From Burkholderiales bacterium (GTDB taxonomy: Bacteria; Pseudomonadota; Gammaproteobacteria; Burkholderiales; Burkholderiaceae_C), in assembly GCA_026400275.1 (NCBI GenBank), contig JAPLPK010000052.1:1-54801 (forward strand): a stretch of 54,801 nucleotides of DNA, read 5' to 3'. Positions 27,376 to 36,540 of this stretch are shown piece after piece. The notes beneath the pieces were generated by a model, which saw only the letters and a program-made list of their open reading frames with translations, searched no databases and was not told where the DNA came from. Position 1 is the first letter of the stretch, and every line of letters starts with the position of its first letter. A program made the translations under genes and the position numbers.

Positions 27376-29742
27376 TTAGTCGTATTGGCTGAAGCGGCTG
27401 GGGGTGGTGACCTGCTCGCGCAGATACTGGTATCGGGGGATGTTTTCCTTCAGGACCGACAAGGGGTTGTTGCCAACACCCAGGCGCGTAAAGCCTACAA
27501 ACTCCAGCTGGAAGGAAATCTTCTGGGTGGACGCGGTGGTGCTGGTCTGGGTTCTGTCCAGCACCACGCGGCCAACCCAGCAACCGGCATCATATTCAAA
27601 GCCCATGACCGCGTTGACCATCTTGCGGTCATACATGCTGTAGTTCAGGCGACCCACGCTGTACCAGCGCCCTTCGGTCTGCCCGGAGCTGTTTTTGCCG
27701 TTCCACAAATCGCTGATTGGCCATTGCCAGCCCAGGTCGATTTGTTCGCTGCTGTCGCGTTGGTACCGGTAATTGGCGCTGATGACGCGGAAATCGCCCG
27801 GATTCCAGCGGCCACCGATGGTGGAGCGCTCGGAGCGGCGGGTCTGCGGGTTGTACTGGACGGTGCTGTCGAAAGCCCAGCGCTTGTCCCAATTCAGCTG
27901 GGTGCCGACCAGGAAGTCGCTCCAGCGGTCGGTCACAGTCGTGCCACCTGGCAGGGTGACGTTCTGGTCCTTGAAGCGCAGCCTCTGGGCGAAGCTGAAA
28001 CGTGCCAGCTCTTCGCTGGTGTCGGGCTCCAGGAAGCGGGTGGTCACACCCAAGGTCAGCAGGTTGTTGTCGGCAATGCGGTCATTGCCGGAAAACGAGT
28101 TTTCGGTATAGACGGTGGCGAAGTTGAAGTCGTTCAGACCCGTGTCGTAGACCGGCAGCATGCTCTGGTCGCGGTAGGGCGTGTTCACGTAGAACGCGCG
28201 CGGCTCCAGCGTTTGGGTGAGCGCCTTGCCCCAGAAATTGGCGGACCGCTCGAACACCAGGCCGCTGTCCAGGCTGAAGGTGGGAACCGTGCTGCTGGCC
28301 GAGGTGGCGCCATTGCTCAAGGCTTGGTCAAACTGGTAGCTGGTGGCATGCAGCTGGACCTTGGGCGTGACAAACCAGCCTGGTGCCACCCAGGGGCGGC
28401 TGATTTGTCCTAGCGCGAAGCCGCGCTTGGCATTGGGTTGCCTCGTCAGCGTGCGGTCGGCCGAGAATTCGGTGTAGTCGGTTTCCAGTGATGCATCTAT
28501 GCCGGCTAGGTCGTAGCGTGCGTACTTGGCGTTGAGCTCGGGCAGCCGGTCGTAGGGCGGAACAATGGTCGAACTGGTGCTTTGCAGGGTTTGCCATTTC
28601 AGCGTGCGCACGCTGGCGCTGAAATTGTCTTTGGCCCAACTCAGGGTCGCGTCATTGGACAGCAGGCGCTGCGTCAGCGTGGTCGAGGAGCTGCCAAAGT
28701 CGGTCCAGTAGTTATCGTCGCTGACGCGGTTCAGCGCTACGTTCAAGCCCAGGCCGCCGATACCGCTCAGCCCGGTTTGTATGGTTCCCGAATGCGTCGC
28801 CGCAATGCCCCAGCGGGATTCGCCGCGCAGTTTGTCGTCGGGCAGGTAATTGCCCTTGATCTGGCCCTTGTATTCCGGCTCCAGGTAGCGGAACTCGCCG
28901 TCCAGGTTCACACCCCTGCTGGTCATCACCGACGGGGTGATGGTAGCGTCGCGGTTGGGCGCGATATTCCAGTAGTAGGGAACCGTCAGCTCCGCACCGT
29001 TGGTGCTGTCCAAACCGATGCTGGGTGGCAAAAAGCCCGATTTGCGCTTGTCCGTCAGCGGAAAGCTCATGGCCGGGAATGCCAGTATGGGCACGTCCTT
29101 GAAACGCAGCACTGCGCCGTCGGCCACGCCGACTTCTTCCTCTGTGTCTATGCTGATCGAGGTTGCGCGCAGTATCCAGTCGGGCAGCCAGCTGGGGCCG
29201 GGTTGGCGGCGGCAGGTGCTGTAGGTGGCGTTTTGCAGCACCATGCGGTTGTCGTCCACGAAATCAGCGCGGTCCGCGTCGCCATAAGCACCGTTCTTGA
29301 TGAACTGGTAGTGCGGCTGGACGAAAAAGCCCTCGAACGAATCCACCTTCAGCTCCAGCGCCGGGCCTTCGTAGATATTGCCGGCGCGGTTGATGTGCAC
29401 ATTGCCGCGCGCCTTGACCAGATCGTCGGGCTGGTAGTACTCCACCCGGTCGGCCTTCAGCACCATATCGCCCTTGCGCATCTCGGCGTTGCCATCGATC
29501 ACGGTGTCCAGATCGGGCCGGCCCAGGGTGTGGTCGCCAGAGAAGAAGCTGGGCATCTGCTCCCGCATCGCCTGCGGAATCTGTTCCTGCAGCAGGGGCG
29601 TGGACTTCAGGACCAGGGGCTTTGGGGCGTCATCGGCGCGTGCCGTGGCCGAACACAGCAGGGCGGCGACAAGTGCCACAGGCGTCAGGGTAAAGCGGCC
29701 GCGGCGGGTGCTGCGCTGGAATTCAGGCATCAGGGCAGGCAT
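27376..29742 (-). CDS. lptD: LptD, outer-membrane LPS assembly protein
   Basis: Outer-membrane barrel that inserts lipopolysaccharide with LptE. 788 residues. Signal sequence RFTLTPVALVAALLCSATARA (about 16-36), periplasmic OstA/LptA-like beta-jellyroll (about 80-230: ADRVEYYQPDDLVKARGNVH), then the barrel. Cysteines in STCRRQPG and GCWVGRV could form the disulfide bridging the two domains, but the usual four-cysteine pattern cannot be fully verified. First gene of lptD-surA-ksgA; divergent from amgK 88 bp away. LptC is in the same window. Confidence 0.95.
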   Translation of the reverse strand: MPALMPEFQRSTRRGRFTLTPVALVAALLCSATARADDAPKPLVLKSTPLLQEQIPQAMREQMPSFFSGDHTLGRPDLDTVIDGNAEMRKGDMVLKADRVEYYQPDDLVKARGNVHINRAGNIYEGPALELKVDSFEGFFVQPHYQFIKNGAYGDADRADFVDDNRMVLQNATYSTCRRQPGPSWLPDWILRATSISIDTEEEVGVADGAVLRFKDVPILAFPAMSFPLTDKRKSGFLPPSIGLDSTNGAELTVPYYWNIAPNRDATITPSVMTSRGVNLDGEFRYLEPEYKGQIKGNYLPDDKLRGESRWGIAATHSGTIQTGLSGIGGLGLNVALNRVSDDNYWTDFGSSSTTLTQRLLSNDATLSWAKDNFSASVRTLKWQTLQSTSSTIVPPYDRLPELNAKYARYDLAGIDASLETDYTEFSADRTLTRQPNAKRGFALGQISRPWVAPGWFVTPKVQLHATSYQFDQALSNGATSASSTVPTFSLDSGLVFERSANFWGKALTQTLEPRAFYVNTPYRDQSMLPVYDTGLNDFNFATVYTENSFSGNDRIADNNLLTLGVTTRFLEPDTSEELARFSFAQRLRFKDQNVTLPGGTTVTDRWSDFLVGTQLNWDKRWAFDSTVQYNPQTRRSERSTIGGRWNPGDFRVISANYRYQRDSSEQIDLGWQWPISDLWNGKNSSGQTEGRWYSVGRLNYSMYDRKMVNAVMGFEYDAGCWVGRVVLDRTQTSTTASTQKISFQLEFVGFTRLGVGNNPLSVLKENIPRYQYLREQVTTPSRFSQYD

Positions 29743-29829
29743 GAAAGAGGTGGATCGGTCCGGCGAAAGGGTTGTACACAGAGGCGGGCCAGCTATACAG
29801 ATAAGCCGGATTTGTAGAATGGATTATCC

Positions 29830-30918
29830 ATGAGCCCTACCTCCACTCCAGCGTCCACCGCTTCTTTACCCGATTCCGGTCCCATCATCTGGGCTGACAC
29901 CGCGCGCGCAAGCGCGTTCCATGCCTGGCTGGAGCAGATCGCCGGCGCCCACCAGCTGCAAGCGCATACCCTGCAGATGGCTGCAGCCGATGCCGGTTTT
30001 CGCCGTTACTTCCGTCTGCAAAGTGCCCACGGCAGCTGCATCGTGATGGATGCGCCGCCCGACAAGGAAAACTGCGAGCCCTTTGTGCGCATCGCCAGCT
30101 TGTTTGCCCAGGCCGGCCTGCGCGTGCCCGAGGTGCTGGCCTGGGAGCAGGCCCAGGGCTTCATGCTGCTCAGTGACCTGGGCACGCAGACCATGCTGCA
30201 GGCCCTGCAGTCTGACGCGCCACCGCCGGCTGCCGCCCTGTTCACCCAGGCGATCGACGCCCTGGTGACGCTGCAGCTGGCCTCCCAGCCCGGCGTGCTG
30301 CCGGTGTACGACGCGGCCGTGCTGCAGCGCGAGCTGGCCCTGTTCCCCGACTGGTACATCGCCCAGCACCGTGGCATCACCCTGGACGACACCCAGCGCG
30401 CCACCTTGGACAAGGTGTTCGCCCAGATCGTGGCCAACAACCTGGAAGCCCCCAGCGTCTACGTGCACCGCGACTTCATGCCGCGCAACTTGATGGTTGG
30501 TGGTGAGCAATTAGGCGTGCTGGACTTCCAGGACGCGCTCTACGGCCCCATCACCTACGACATCGCCTGCCTGACGCGCGACGCCTTCCACAGCTGGGAA
30601 GAAGACTTTGTGCTGGACGTCACCATCCGCTACTGGCAAAAGGCGCGCAAGGCCGGCCTGCCGGTGGGCGACGACTTCGGCGCCTTCTACCGCAGCGTGG
30701 AATGGATGGGCCTGCAGCGCCACCTGAAAGTAGCCGGCATCTTCGCCCGCCTGACCCTGCGCGACGGCAAGCCCAAGTACCTGGCCGATACGCCCCGTTT
30801 CATCGCCTACATCCGCGCCACTGCCGGCCGTTACCGCGAGCTGACGCCCTTGCTGCGCCTGGTGGACCAGATTGAAGGCACGCAGGCCGCCGTGGGCTTT
30901 GCCTACGGACGTATGTAA
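29830..30918 (+). CDS. amgK: AmgK, anomeric MurNAc/GlcNAc kinase
   Basis: Aminoglycoside-phosphotransferase-fold kinase, 362 residues. It phosphorylates the anomeric carbon of MurNAc (and GlcNAc) for the MurU reaction. Kinase motifs: Brenner loop VYVHRDFMPRNLMV at about residue 215 and metal motif VLDFQDALYGPITYDIACL. N-terminus is Ser/Thr/Pro-rich. Divergent from lptD, as in Pseudomonas, but the usual downstream partner murU is missing and found at 18429. Downstream comes a repeat copy, then rsmE. Confidence 0.85.
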   Translation: MSPTSTPASTASLPDSGPIIWADTARASAFHAWLEQIAGAHQLQAHTLQMAAADAGFRRYFRLQSAHGSCIVMDAPPDKENCEPFVRIASLFAQAGLRVPEVLAWEQAQGFMLLSDLGTQTMLQALQSDAPPPAAALFTQAIDALVTLQLASQPGVLPVYDAAVLQRELALFPDWYIAQHRGITLDDTQRATLDKVFAQIVANNLEAPSVYVHRDFMPRNLMVGGEQLGVLDFQDALYGPITYDIACLTRDAFHSWEEDFVLDVTIRYWQKARKAGLPVGDDFGAFYRSVEWMGLQRHLKVAGIFARLTLRDGKPKYLADTPRFIAYIRATAGRYRELTPLLRLVDQIEGTQAAVGFAYGRM

Positions 30919-30936
30919 ATCATTTAAAAGAAATAC

Positions 30937-30985
30937 GGCTCTAGCGCAGGTAATACCTGCGCAAGCAGCTATATAAAAAATAGCA
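30937..30985 (+). repeat. Palindromic repeat, copy 6 (downstream of amgK), best-preserved
   Basis: GGCTCTAGCGCAGGTAATAC then CTGCGCAAGCAGCTATATAA and a second small hairpin GCTAT...ATAGC. The first hairpin has perfect arms GCGCAGGT/ACCTGCGC with loop AAT. Same orientation as copy 5. Confidence 0.8.
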
Positions 30986-30994
30986 AATATAGCC

Positions 30995-31696
30995 ATGCCA
31001 CGTTTCTACTGTCCCGCCCCCTTGGCCATGGGTGCCACGCTGGACTTGCCCGCCGGCCCGGCCCGCCATGTGCAGGTGTTACGCATGCAGCCCGGCCAGA
31101 GCATCACTCTGTTCAACGGGCAGGGCGGCGAGTTTGAGGCCACCATTGAACGCATGGGCCGCAGCGATGTGGCCGTGACCGTCGCCAGCCATGACCCGGT
31201 AGAGCGCGAAGCCGCGCGCGCCGTGCACATCGTGCTGGCCATGCCGGCGAATGACCGCATGGACTGGCTGGTAGAGAAAGCTGCCGAACTCGGCGTGGCC
31301 AGCATCCAGCCCCTGGTGGCAGAGCGCAGCGTGCTGCGCCTGAACGGTGAACGTGCTGACAAAAAGCGCGCCCACTGGTTTGCCGTAGGCGTTGCCGCCT
31401 GCGAACAATCCGGCCGCAACCGCGTGCCCGAGGTCCACCCCGTGCGCAGCTTTGCCGACTGGGTGTCCACGGCAGACGCCGGCCTGCTGCTGTCGCTGCG
31501 CCCTGGCAGCCAGCCAATGCTGCATGCGGTGCCCGCCAGTGGCCCCATCCACTTCCTCAGCGGCCCCGAGGGTGGCCTCAGCCCTGCGGAGGAAGACGCG
31601 GCCATCGCCCGTGGCTACCGCCCAGTGACCCTGGCCAACCGCGTGCTGCGCGCCGAGACCGCACCCCTGGCCGCACTGGCCCAACTCCAGTTCTGA
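30995..31696 (+). CDS. rsmE: 16S rRNA m3U1498 methyltransferase
   Basis: SPOUT-family methyltransferase that methylates U1498 of 16S rRNA. 233 residues. Typical order: PUA-like N-terminal domain (PRFYCPAPLAMGATLDLPAG, LRMQPGQSITLFNGQGGEF), then the SPOUT domain with KAAELGVASIQPLVAERSV, FLSGPEGGLSPAEEDAA and the knot LANRVLRAETAPLAALAQL. It ends two bases before the first gene of the SMC-type operon, so that operon is likely transcribed with it. Confidence 0.94.
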   Translation: MPRFYCPAPLAMGATLDLPAGPARHVQVLRMQPGQSITLFNGQGGEFEATIERMGRSDVAVTVASHDPVEREAARAVHIVLAMPANDRMDWLVEKAAELGVASIQPLVAERSVLRLNGERADKKRAHWFAVGVAACEQSGRNRVPEVHPVRSFADWVSTADAGLLLSLRPGSQPMLHAVPASGPIHFLSGPEGGLSPAEEDAAIARGYRPVTLANRVLRAETAPLAALAQLQF

Positions 31697-31698
31697 CG

Positions 31699-33033
31699 AT
31701 GGAAGACACAACGCTACCCGACAGCGACACCACGCTGTCGGATTACTTCCGCGACGCCGACTTTGCCGCCGAATCCCTGCTGGCCTTCCGCATCGATGCC
31801 CAGGGCGCGCTGATCGACGCACTGCGTGCCCTGTTCCACGGCCCGGCCGGCCTGGTGCGCCTGCGCCTGTGGGTCTTCATGGGCCTGCTGGGCCAGAGCG
31901 AGGCCAGCCTGAGCCGCGATGACATCAACGAGCTGTTCCACGCCGTGCGCCCGGAAGCGCTGGACACCGTGTTCAAACGTTTCCGCGACACCGGCCTGCT
32001 GCTGTGGGACGAAACCCAGCGCCGCACCAGCCTGACCCCGCTGGCCCAGCAGCTGTCTGCTGTGCTGGGCGTGCTGAATACCGCGCCGCCGGCCGATGGC
32101 GAAGACGGCGACCTGGCCAGCCTGCTGAGCCAGGTGGTCGGTGCCGATCAGTTGGGCACACTGGACGCCGCCCAGGTGCAAATGCTGCAAGCCCAGCTGG
32201 GCCGCCTGCATGCCGAGTTTGAGGACGCGATTGCCAGCGGCTCCGAATTCCGCCTGCGCGAGGCGCGCAAACGCTACGACCGCGCCGCGCGCCTGATCGA
32301 CAAGGCCTCTACCGCCATCACCGCCATCATCAGCCACGCCCACGGCCATGTGGTGATGGAACGCGCCGCCCGGGCCCTGGGCCAGGCGCAGAGCCGCTTG
32401 CTGGCCATGGCCAGCCAGTTCAACCGCGCGCTGCAGCAGGTGGACCGCCAGCGCGTCACCCTGGGCACCACCGGTATCACCAGCACCGACGTGAAACGCT
32501 GGCTGCAAACCGTCGCCGCCCCCGAACACCTGCTGCAAGACGCGCTGGCCTGCCCGGTTGCGCCCGTCATGCTGGCCCCCCATGAATTGCTGGATGTGAC
32601 CGAAGCCGAATTTGAACGCGACCGCCCCACGCTGGCCCTGCCCGATGCCCTGCCGGTATCGCAGGCCGCGCCGCTTGGCGAACTCAGCGCCGTGGCCCTG
32701 CCGCAGGCGCTGGCCGATTTGTCCGATTTGCTGGCCAGCTGGAACACCGACGGCAGCGAGCCCCGCACCGCCGTTCAGGCCTTGCTGGGTGCCGAGCCCC
32801 TCGAAGCCGCCTACGCCGAGGTTGCCTACAAGGCCCAGCTGCTGCCGCTGCTGGGCGACGCCCAGGCCTGCCTGCTGCCTGGCGCCACCGGCGACCTGGC
32901 GCGCCAGCCCTGGCGCGTGGAATGGAGCACCGAGCTGCTCGACCTGCAGCACCCCGTGCTGGCCCAGGTCAGCGCTGGGGTTTTGCACCCGGTTGAAGGC
33001 CCGAACGAATCTACTGAGAAGACCACCCCATGA
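31699..33033 (+). CDS. Wadjet-like kleisin subunit (JetA-like)
   Basis: 444 residues, first gene of a four-gene SMC operon. N-terminal winged-helix region (about 35-120: LIDALRALFHGPAGLVRLRL then SLTPLAQQL), a long alpha-helical middle with heptad-like stretches (about 150-260), and a C-terminal part after a proline-rich linker. In the JetABCD/MksBEFG arrangement the gene at this place encodes the kleisin that bridges the SMC heads. I infer the role from order and shape; the family assignment (JetA/DUF3375 or a separate clade) cannot be made by eye. Overlaps the next gene by ATGA. Confidence 0.65.
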   Translation: MEDTTLPDSDTTLSDYFRDADFAAESLLAFRIDAQGALIDALRALFHGPAGLVRLRLWVFMGLLGQSEASLSRDDINELFHAVRPEALDTVFKRFRDTGLLLWDETQRRTSLTPLAQQLSAVLGVLNTAPPADGEDGDLASLLSQVVGADQLGTLDAAQVQMLQAQLGRLHAEFEDAIASGSEFRLREARKRYDRAARLIDKASTAITAIISHAHGHVVMERAARALGQAQSRLLAMASQFNRALQQVDRQRVTLGTTGITSTDVKRWLQTVAAPEHLLQDALACPVAPVMLAPHELLDVTEAEFERDRPTLALPDALPVSQAAPLGELSAVALPQALADLSDLLASWNTDGSEPRTAVQALLGAEPLEAAYAEVAYKAQLLPLLGDAQACLLPGATGDLARQPWRVEWSTELLDLQHPVLAQVSAGVLHPVEGPNESTEKTTP

Positions 33034-33710
33034 CCGACGAAGCCGCCCTGCTGGTCGCCGAGCTGCTGACCCGCCGCAGCCTGCCGCGCACCCATCCCCG
33101 CGTGCGCAAAGCCCTGGTCAACGCCGAGCTGTTTGCCCAGGTGGAGCAGCGCCTGGCTGACATCGGCCTGCGATGGATGGACAACATCTACGCCGAACAC
33201 GTCAGCCTGGCCCTGCTGCCTGCCGCGCAAAGCAGCGTGATGGGCGAGGCCGGCCTGAACGCCAACAACAACCTGGAGCTGCCGCGCGACGGCCAGGCCC
33301 TGCTGGTGGTGCTGTGGGCGCTGATCATCCTGCCCAAGCGCGAACGCCAGACCAGCCGCGCCCCGGTGGCTGAGACGCAGAACGACATGTTCGCCAGCAG
33401 CAAGCCGCTGCCACCGGTGCGCGACGTCAGCCCCGTGCTGTCGTACAAAGCCCTGCTGGAAGACTACGGCACGCAGCTGGGCAAAAAGACCCGGCTCGAC
33501 GGCAACCTCAAGCTGCTGGAACGCCACGGCTTCATCCTGCGCCGGCAAGACGACATCGCCGAGGGCCCGCTGCTCGACGTGCTGCTGGACTACGACATCA
33601 TGGCCCCGCGCATCCTGGACGGCGCCCTGGCCGACGTGCTGGCCCGCGAGCAAGCTGCCCGCCTGGCCGCTGAAGCCCTGCAGGCCGCCGAAACTCCTAC
33701 CGAAGACTGA
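33030..33710 (+). CDS. Wadjet-like KITE/JetB-like accessory subunit
   Basis: 226 residues. Winged-helix-type small accessory protein expected to bind the kleisin. Features: LPRTHPRVRKALVNAELFAQ near the N-terminus, a long strand-helix block ELPRDGQALLVVLWALIILP, a Met/Pro-rich loop, then KTRLDGNLKLLERHGFILRR, a likely winged helix, and a helical end LADVLAREQAARLAAEAL. DUF4194-like features are suggested but not certain. Its ATG overlaps the kleisin stop and its stop is 4 bp before the SMC gene. Confidence 0.6.
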   Translation: MTDEAALLVAELLTRRSLPRTHPRVRKALVNAELFAQVEQRLADIGLRWMDNIYAEHVSLALLPAAQSSVMGEAGLNANNNLELPRDGQALLVVLWALIILPKRERQTSRAPVAETQNDMFASSKPLPPVRDVSPVLSYKALLEDYGTQLGKKTRLDGNLKLLERHGFILRRQDDIAEGPLLDVLLDYDIMAPRILDGALADVLAREQAARLAAEALQAAETPTED

Positions 33711-33714
33711 GCCC

Positions 33715-36540
33715 ATGTTCCATCTGCAAAGCCTTGAGCTGGTCCACTGGGACTACTGCCAACGCGTCAGCCTGCCGCTGGACGCCAGCATCATCACCAT
33801 CGCCGGCCCTAACGGCTCGGGCAAGACCACCCTGCTGGACGCGCTGCGCACCCTGCTGGGCCTGAAGTGCTCGTCGCCGCGCGACTTCAAAACTTATGCC
33901 CGCCACGCCGGAGCCAACGTGGCCTGGCTGCGCGCCGTGGTGGACAACCGCCCGCACAACCGCCAGACCAGCAGCCGCCCATTTGCTAAGCGTCTGTTGT
34001 ACAGCGACCAGGTCACCTTGGCCTGCCGCATCGAGCGCAACGGTGGCGACTGGCAGCGCCGCTACATGGTGCTGGAAGGCGACGTCAGCATCGAGCAGCT
34101 CAGCGACAAAACCGAGAAAGAGCTGGCCACCATGGGCATCGAGGCCTGGGGCAAAACCCTGTCGGCCGCCGGCCTGTCGCCGGCCATCGCCAAAGTGCTG
34201 TCGCTGGAGCAAGGCCAGACCGACCGACTCTGTGAATTCAGCCCGCGTGAGCTGCTGCGCCTGGTGTTCGACGTGTTTGGCGACCAGGAGGTGCTGAACC
34301 ACTACGACACCGCCCGCGAACACCAGCAGCAGCTGGCCCGCGAGATGGAGCAGGCCAGCCACGAGCTGGACCACAGCAAGGCCCAGCTGGCCGAGCTGCA
34401 AAGCCGCGTCAGCAACTACCAGAACTGGCAGCACAAGGTACAGGAGCACGAGCGCCTGGCCACCGAGGTGGTGCCGGTGCTGGAATGGCACATCCAGCGC
34501 CAAAAGCTCACCGAGCGCAGCCGCGAGCAACGCCGCCAGCGCCAGCATGCAAGCCAAAACATCGCCCAGCGCAAGCAGGACAATGACAAGCTGCTCTCTT
34601 TATTGGAGCAACGCAGCCAGGCCGAAGACGATGAAGCCCGCCTGCTGCGCGAGCGCGATGCGGCCAATGTGCAGCGCGAAAACTGCCGCGACCTGGAGCG
34701 CCCGCTGGAAGACCTGGTCAAGCGCGAAACCGAGCTGCTGGCCCTGGTAGACAAGGAAAGCGACGCCGAGGCGCTAAACGCCCACCTCAACACCCTGCAC
34801 AACCAACAGGCCGCGCTACAGGCCAAGCACAGCGCTGTGCTACAGAAAAGAGAGCTGGTTGCGCAGGCTTTATCTGCGCTGGAAGGCCAAAACACCCCGC
34901 CCCACCCGGAAGACGCCCGGCGCCTGCGCCAGCGCCTGCAGGCCGCCAAGATCGGCCATCGCTTTCTTGCCGAGGTGGTCGAGGTGCGCGACGAATACTG
35001 GCGCGCTGCCGTCGAAGGCGTGCTGCGCCCGCTGCGCTGGATGGTGCTGCTGGAGAAACATGAGGACCTGGCCCAGGCCGACACCATTGCCAGCGCCGAC
35101 CGCTACCGCCACTACATCACCGCCCCCGGCGACCCGGTGCCCACGGCCGACGCGCAATCGCTGCTGGCACAGATGAAGTTCGATGCCAAGCTGCCGCGCT
35201 GGCTGATCCAGCAGCTGCAAAACCTGCGCTGCGTGGACAACCCGGCCGAGGGCCGCAAGACCAGCGGCAGTTGGATCACGCCGCAGGCATACAGCTTCGA
35301 CGGGCGCGGCGCGCGCTCGGTCTGGGTCGAGCCGCGCGACCACCAGTTCGGCGCCGCCGCCCTGGTAGCCCGCCGCGACGGCCTGGAGCGCGATTTGCGC
35401 CGCCTGGACGGCGAACTCGGCCCGCTGACGCAGGAGCTGATGGCCGTCAAACGCCAGGTCAAAGACATCCAGAAATCGCTGGAAGGCCACAGCGCCGCCG
35501 AAGAGCTGGCGCGCCGCAGCGAAGAATTCGCCGCCGCCCGTGCAGCCTGGCCGGGCGCCAAGCAGGCCCGCATCGCCGCCGCCCAGCACTGGCAGGCGCT
35601 GGACAAGGCCTATGGCGACGCCAAGACCCGCTACCAGCAGATCGACACCCAGTACCGCCAGACCGAGCAGGCCCTGCGCCAAAAGCACCAGGAGGCCGAC
35701 CGCCTGATCGCCGAGCTGGCCCAGCGCCGCAAGCAGCTCACCGTGGATGTGGACAACTCCAACACCCGACGCGGCCAAATCCCGCCGCAGTGGCGCACGG
35801 CCGAGCTGCTGCAGTCCCTGGTCAAAACCTACCAGAACGACACGCAAGCCCGCCTGCGCCTGCAGTCGGTGCACGAGGAGTTGCAGCTCGACACCTGGGA
35901 AAAAGACGCCACGGTGGAAGAACGCTACCGCCGCATGGAGGTGCTGGTGCGCGAGCAGGGCCTGAACCTGGGCGATCACCAGGCCAAGAATGCCCAGGCC
36001 GCCATCGCCGTGCACAACGCCCGCGAGAGCTATATCGAGGTGCTGCGCACCACGGTGCGCCGCTACCGTAAAAACATCCAGGAACTCGGCGAGCTGGCCG
36101 GCGTGGCCGTGACTGCCGACCTGCCCGCGCTGGAAAACAGCGACACCGTGCTGGCCCAGGCCGGCCTGAAGGTGCACTTCAACTTCGACGGCAAGGGCAG
36201 CATCGGCATGAACGACGGCGAGGCCTCGGGTGGCCAGCAGGTCATCAAGTCGCTGATCCTGCTGGTGGCGTTGCTGAAGGATGATGAGACCGCTTCCGGC
36301 GGCTTTGTCTTCATCGACGAGCCGTTTGCCCATTTGGACGTGCGCAACATCCAGCTGGTCGGCCACTTCCTGCGCTCCACCCAGGCCCAGTACGTGCTGA
36401 CCACGCCCATCACCCACAACCTGGAAGTCTTCGAGCCCGCCGAGATCACCCTGATCACCAGCAAGAAGCCGAAGAACGCCAAATGGGCACCACCGATCGC
36501 GGTGGCCAAGCGGCGGGGTGTCGTTACCAATACGCCATGA
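33715..36540 (+). CDS. Wadjet-like SMC ATPase (JetC/MksB-like)
   Basis: ATP-driven loop-extruding motor, 941 residues. Walker A GPNGSGKTTLLDAL at residues 30-43; Q-loop region; two long coiled-coil arms rich in E/Q/R (about 195-395 and 560-790); a hinge-like globular part around 395-560 (RDEYWRAAVEGVLRPLRWMV); signature EASGGQQVIKSL (near residue 843) and Walker B GGFVFIDEPFAHLD. This head-arm-hinge layout and the partner genes support a JetC/MksB-type SMC instead of SbcC. Ends overlapping jetD (ATGA). A copy of the palindromic repeat is translated inside the first coiled coil. Confidence 0.75.
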   Translation: MFHLQSLELVHWDYCQRVSLPLDASIITIAGPNGSGKTTLLDALRTLLGLKCSSPRDFKTYARHAGANVAWLRAVVDNRPHNRQTSSRPFAKRLLYSDQVTLACRIERNGGDWQRRYMVLEGDVSIEQLSDKTEKELATMGIEAWGKTLSAAGLSPAIAKVLSLEQGQTDRLCEFSPRELLRLVFDVFGDQEVLNHYDTAREHQQQLAREMEQASHELDHSKAQLAELQSRVSNYQNWQHKVQEHERLATEVVPVLEWHIQRQKLTERSREQRRQRQHASQNIAQRKQDNDKLLSLLEQRSQAEDDEARLLRERDAANVQRENCRDLERPLEDLVKRETELLALVDKESDAEALNAHLNTLHNQQAALQAKHSAVLQKRELVAQALSALEGQNTPPHPEDARRLRQRLQAAKIGHRFLAEVVEVRDEYWRAAVEGVLRPLRWMVLLEKHEDLAQADTIASADRYRHYITAPGDPVPTADAQSLLAQMKFDAKLPRWLIQQLQNLRCVDNPAEGRKTSGSWITPQAYSFDGRGARSVWVEPRDHQFGAAALVARRDGLERDLRRLDGELGPLTQELMAVKRQVKDIQKSLEGHSAAEELARRSEEFAAARAAWPGAKQARIAAAQHWQALDKAYGDAKTRYQQIDTQYRQTEQALRQKHQEADRLIAELAQRRKQLTVDVDNSNTRRGQIPPQWRTAELLQSLVKTYQNDTQARLRLQSVHEELQLDTWEKDATVEERYRRMEVLVREQGLNLGDHQAKNAQAAIAVHNARESYIEVLRTTVRRYRKNIQELGELAGVAVTADLPALENSDTVLAQAGLKVHFNFDGKGSIGMNDGEASGGQQVIKSLILLVALLKDDETASGGFVFIDEPFAHLDVRNIQLVGHFLRSTQAQYVLTTPITHNLEVFEPAEITLITSKKPKNAKWAPPIAVAKRRGVVTNTP
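34838..34888 (-). repeat. Palindromic repeat inside the SMC gene, copy 10
   Basis: TGCTACAGAAAAGAGAGCTG then GTTGCGCAGGCTTTATCTGC and GCTGGAAGGCC. It follows the family layout and is translated in frame as VLQKRELVAQALSALEG, which fits the coiled coil. Confidence 0.55.
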
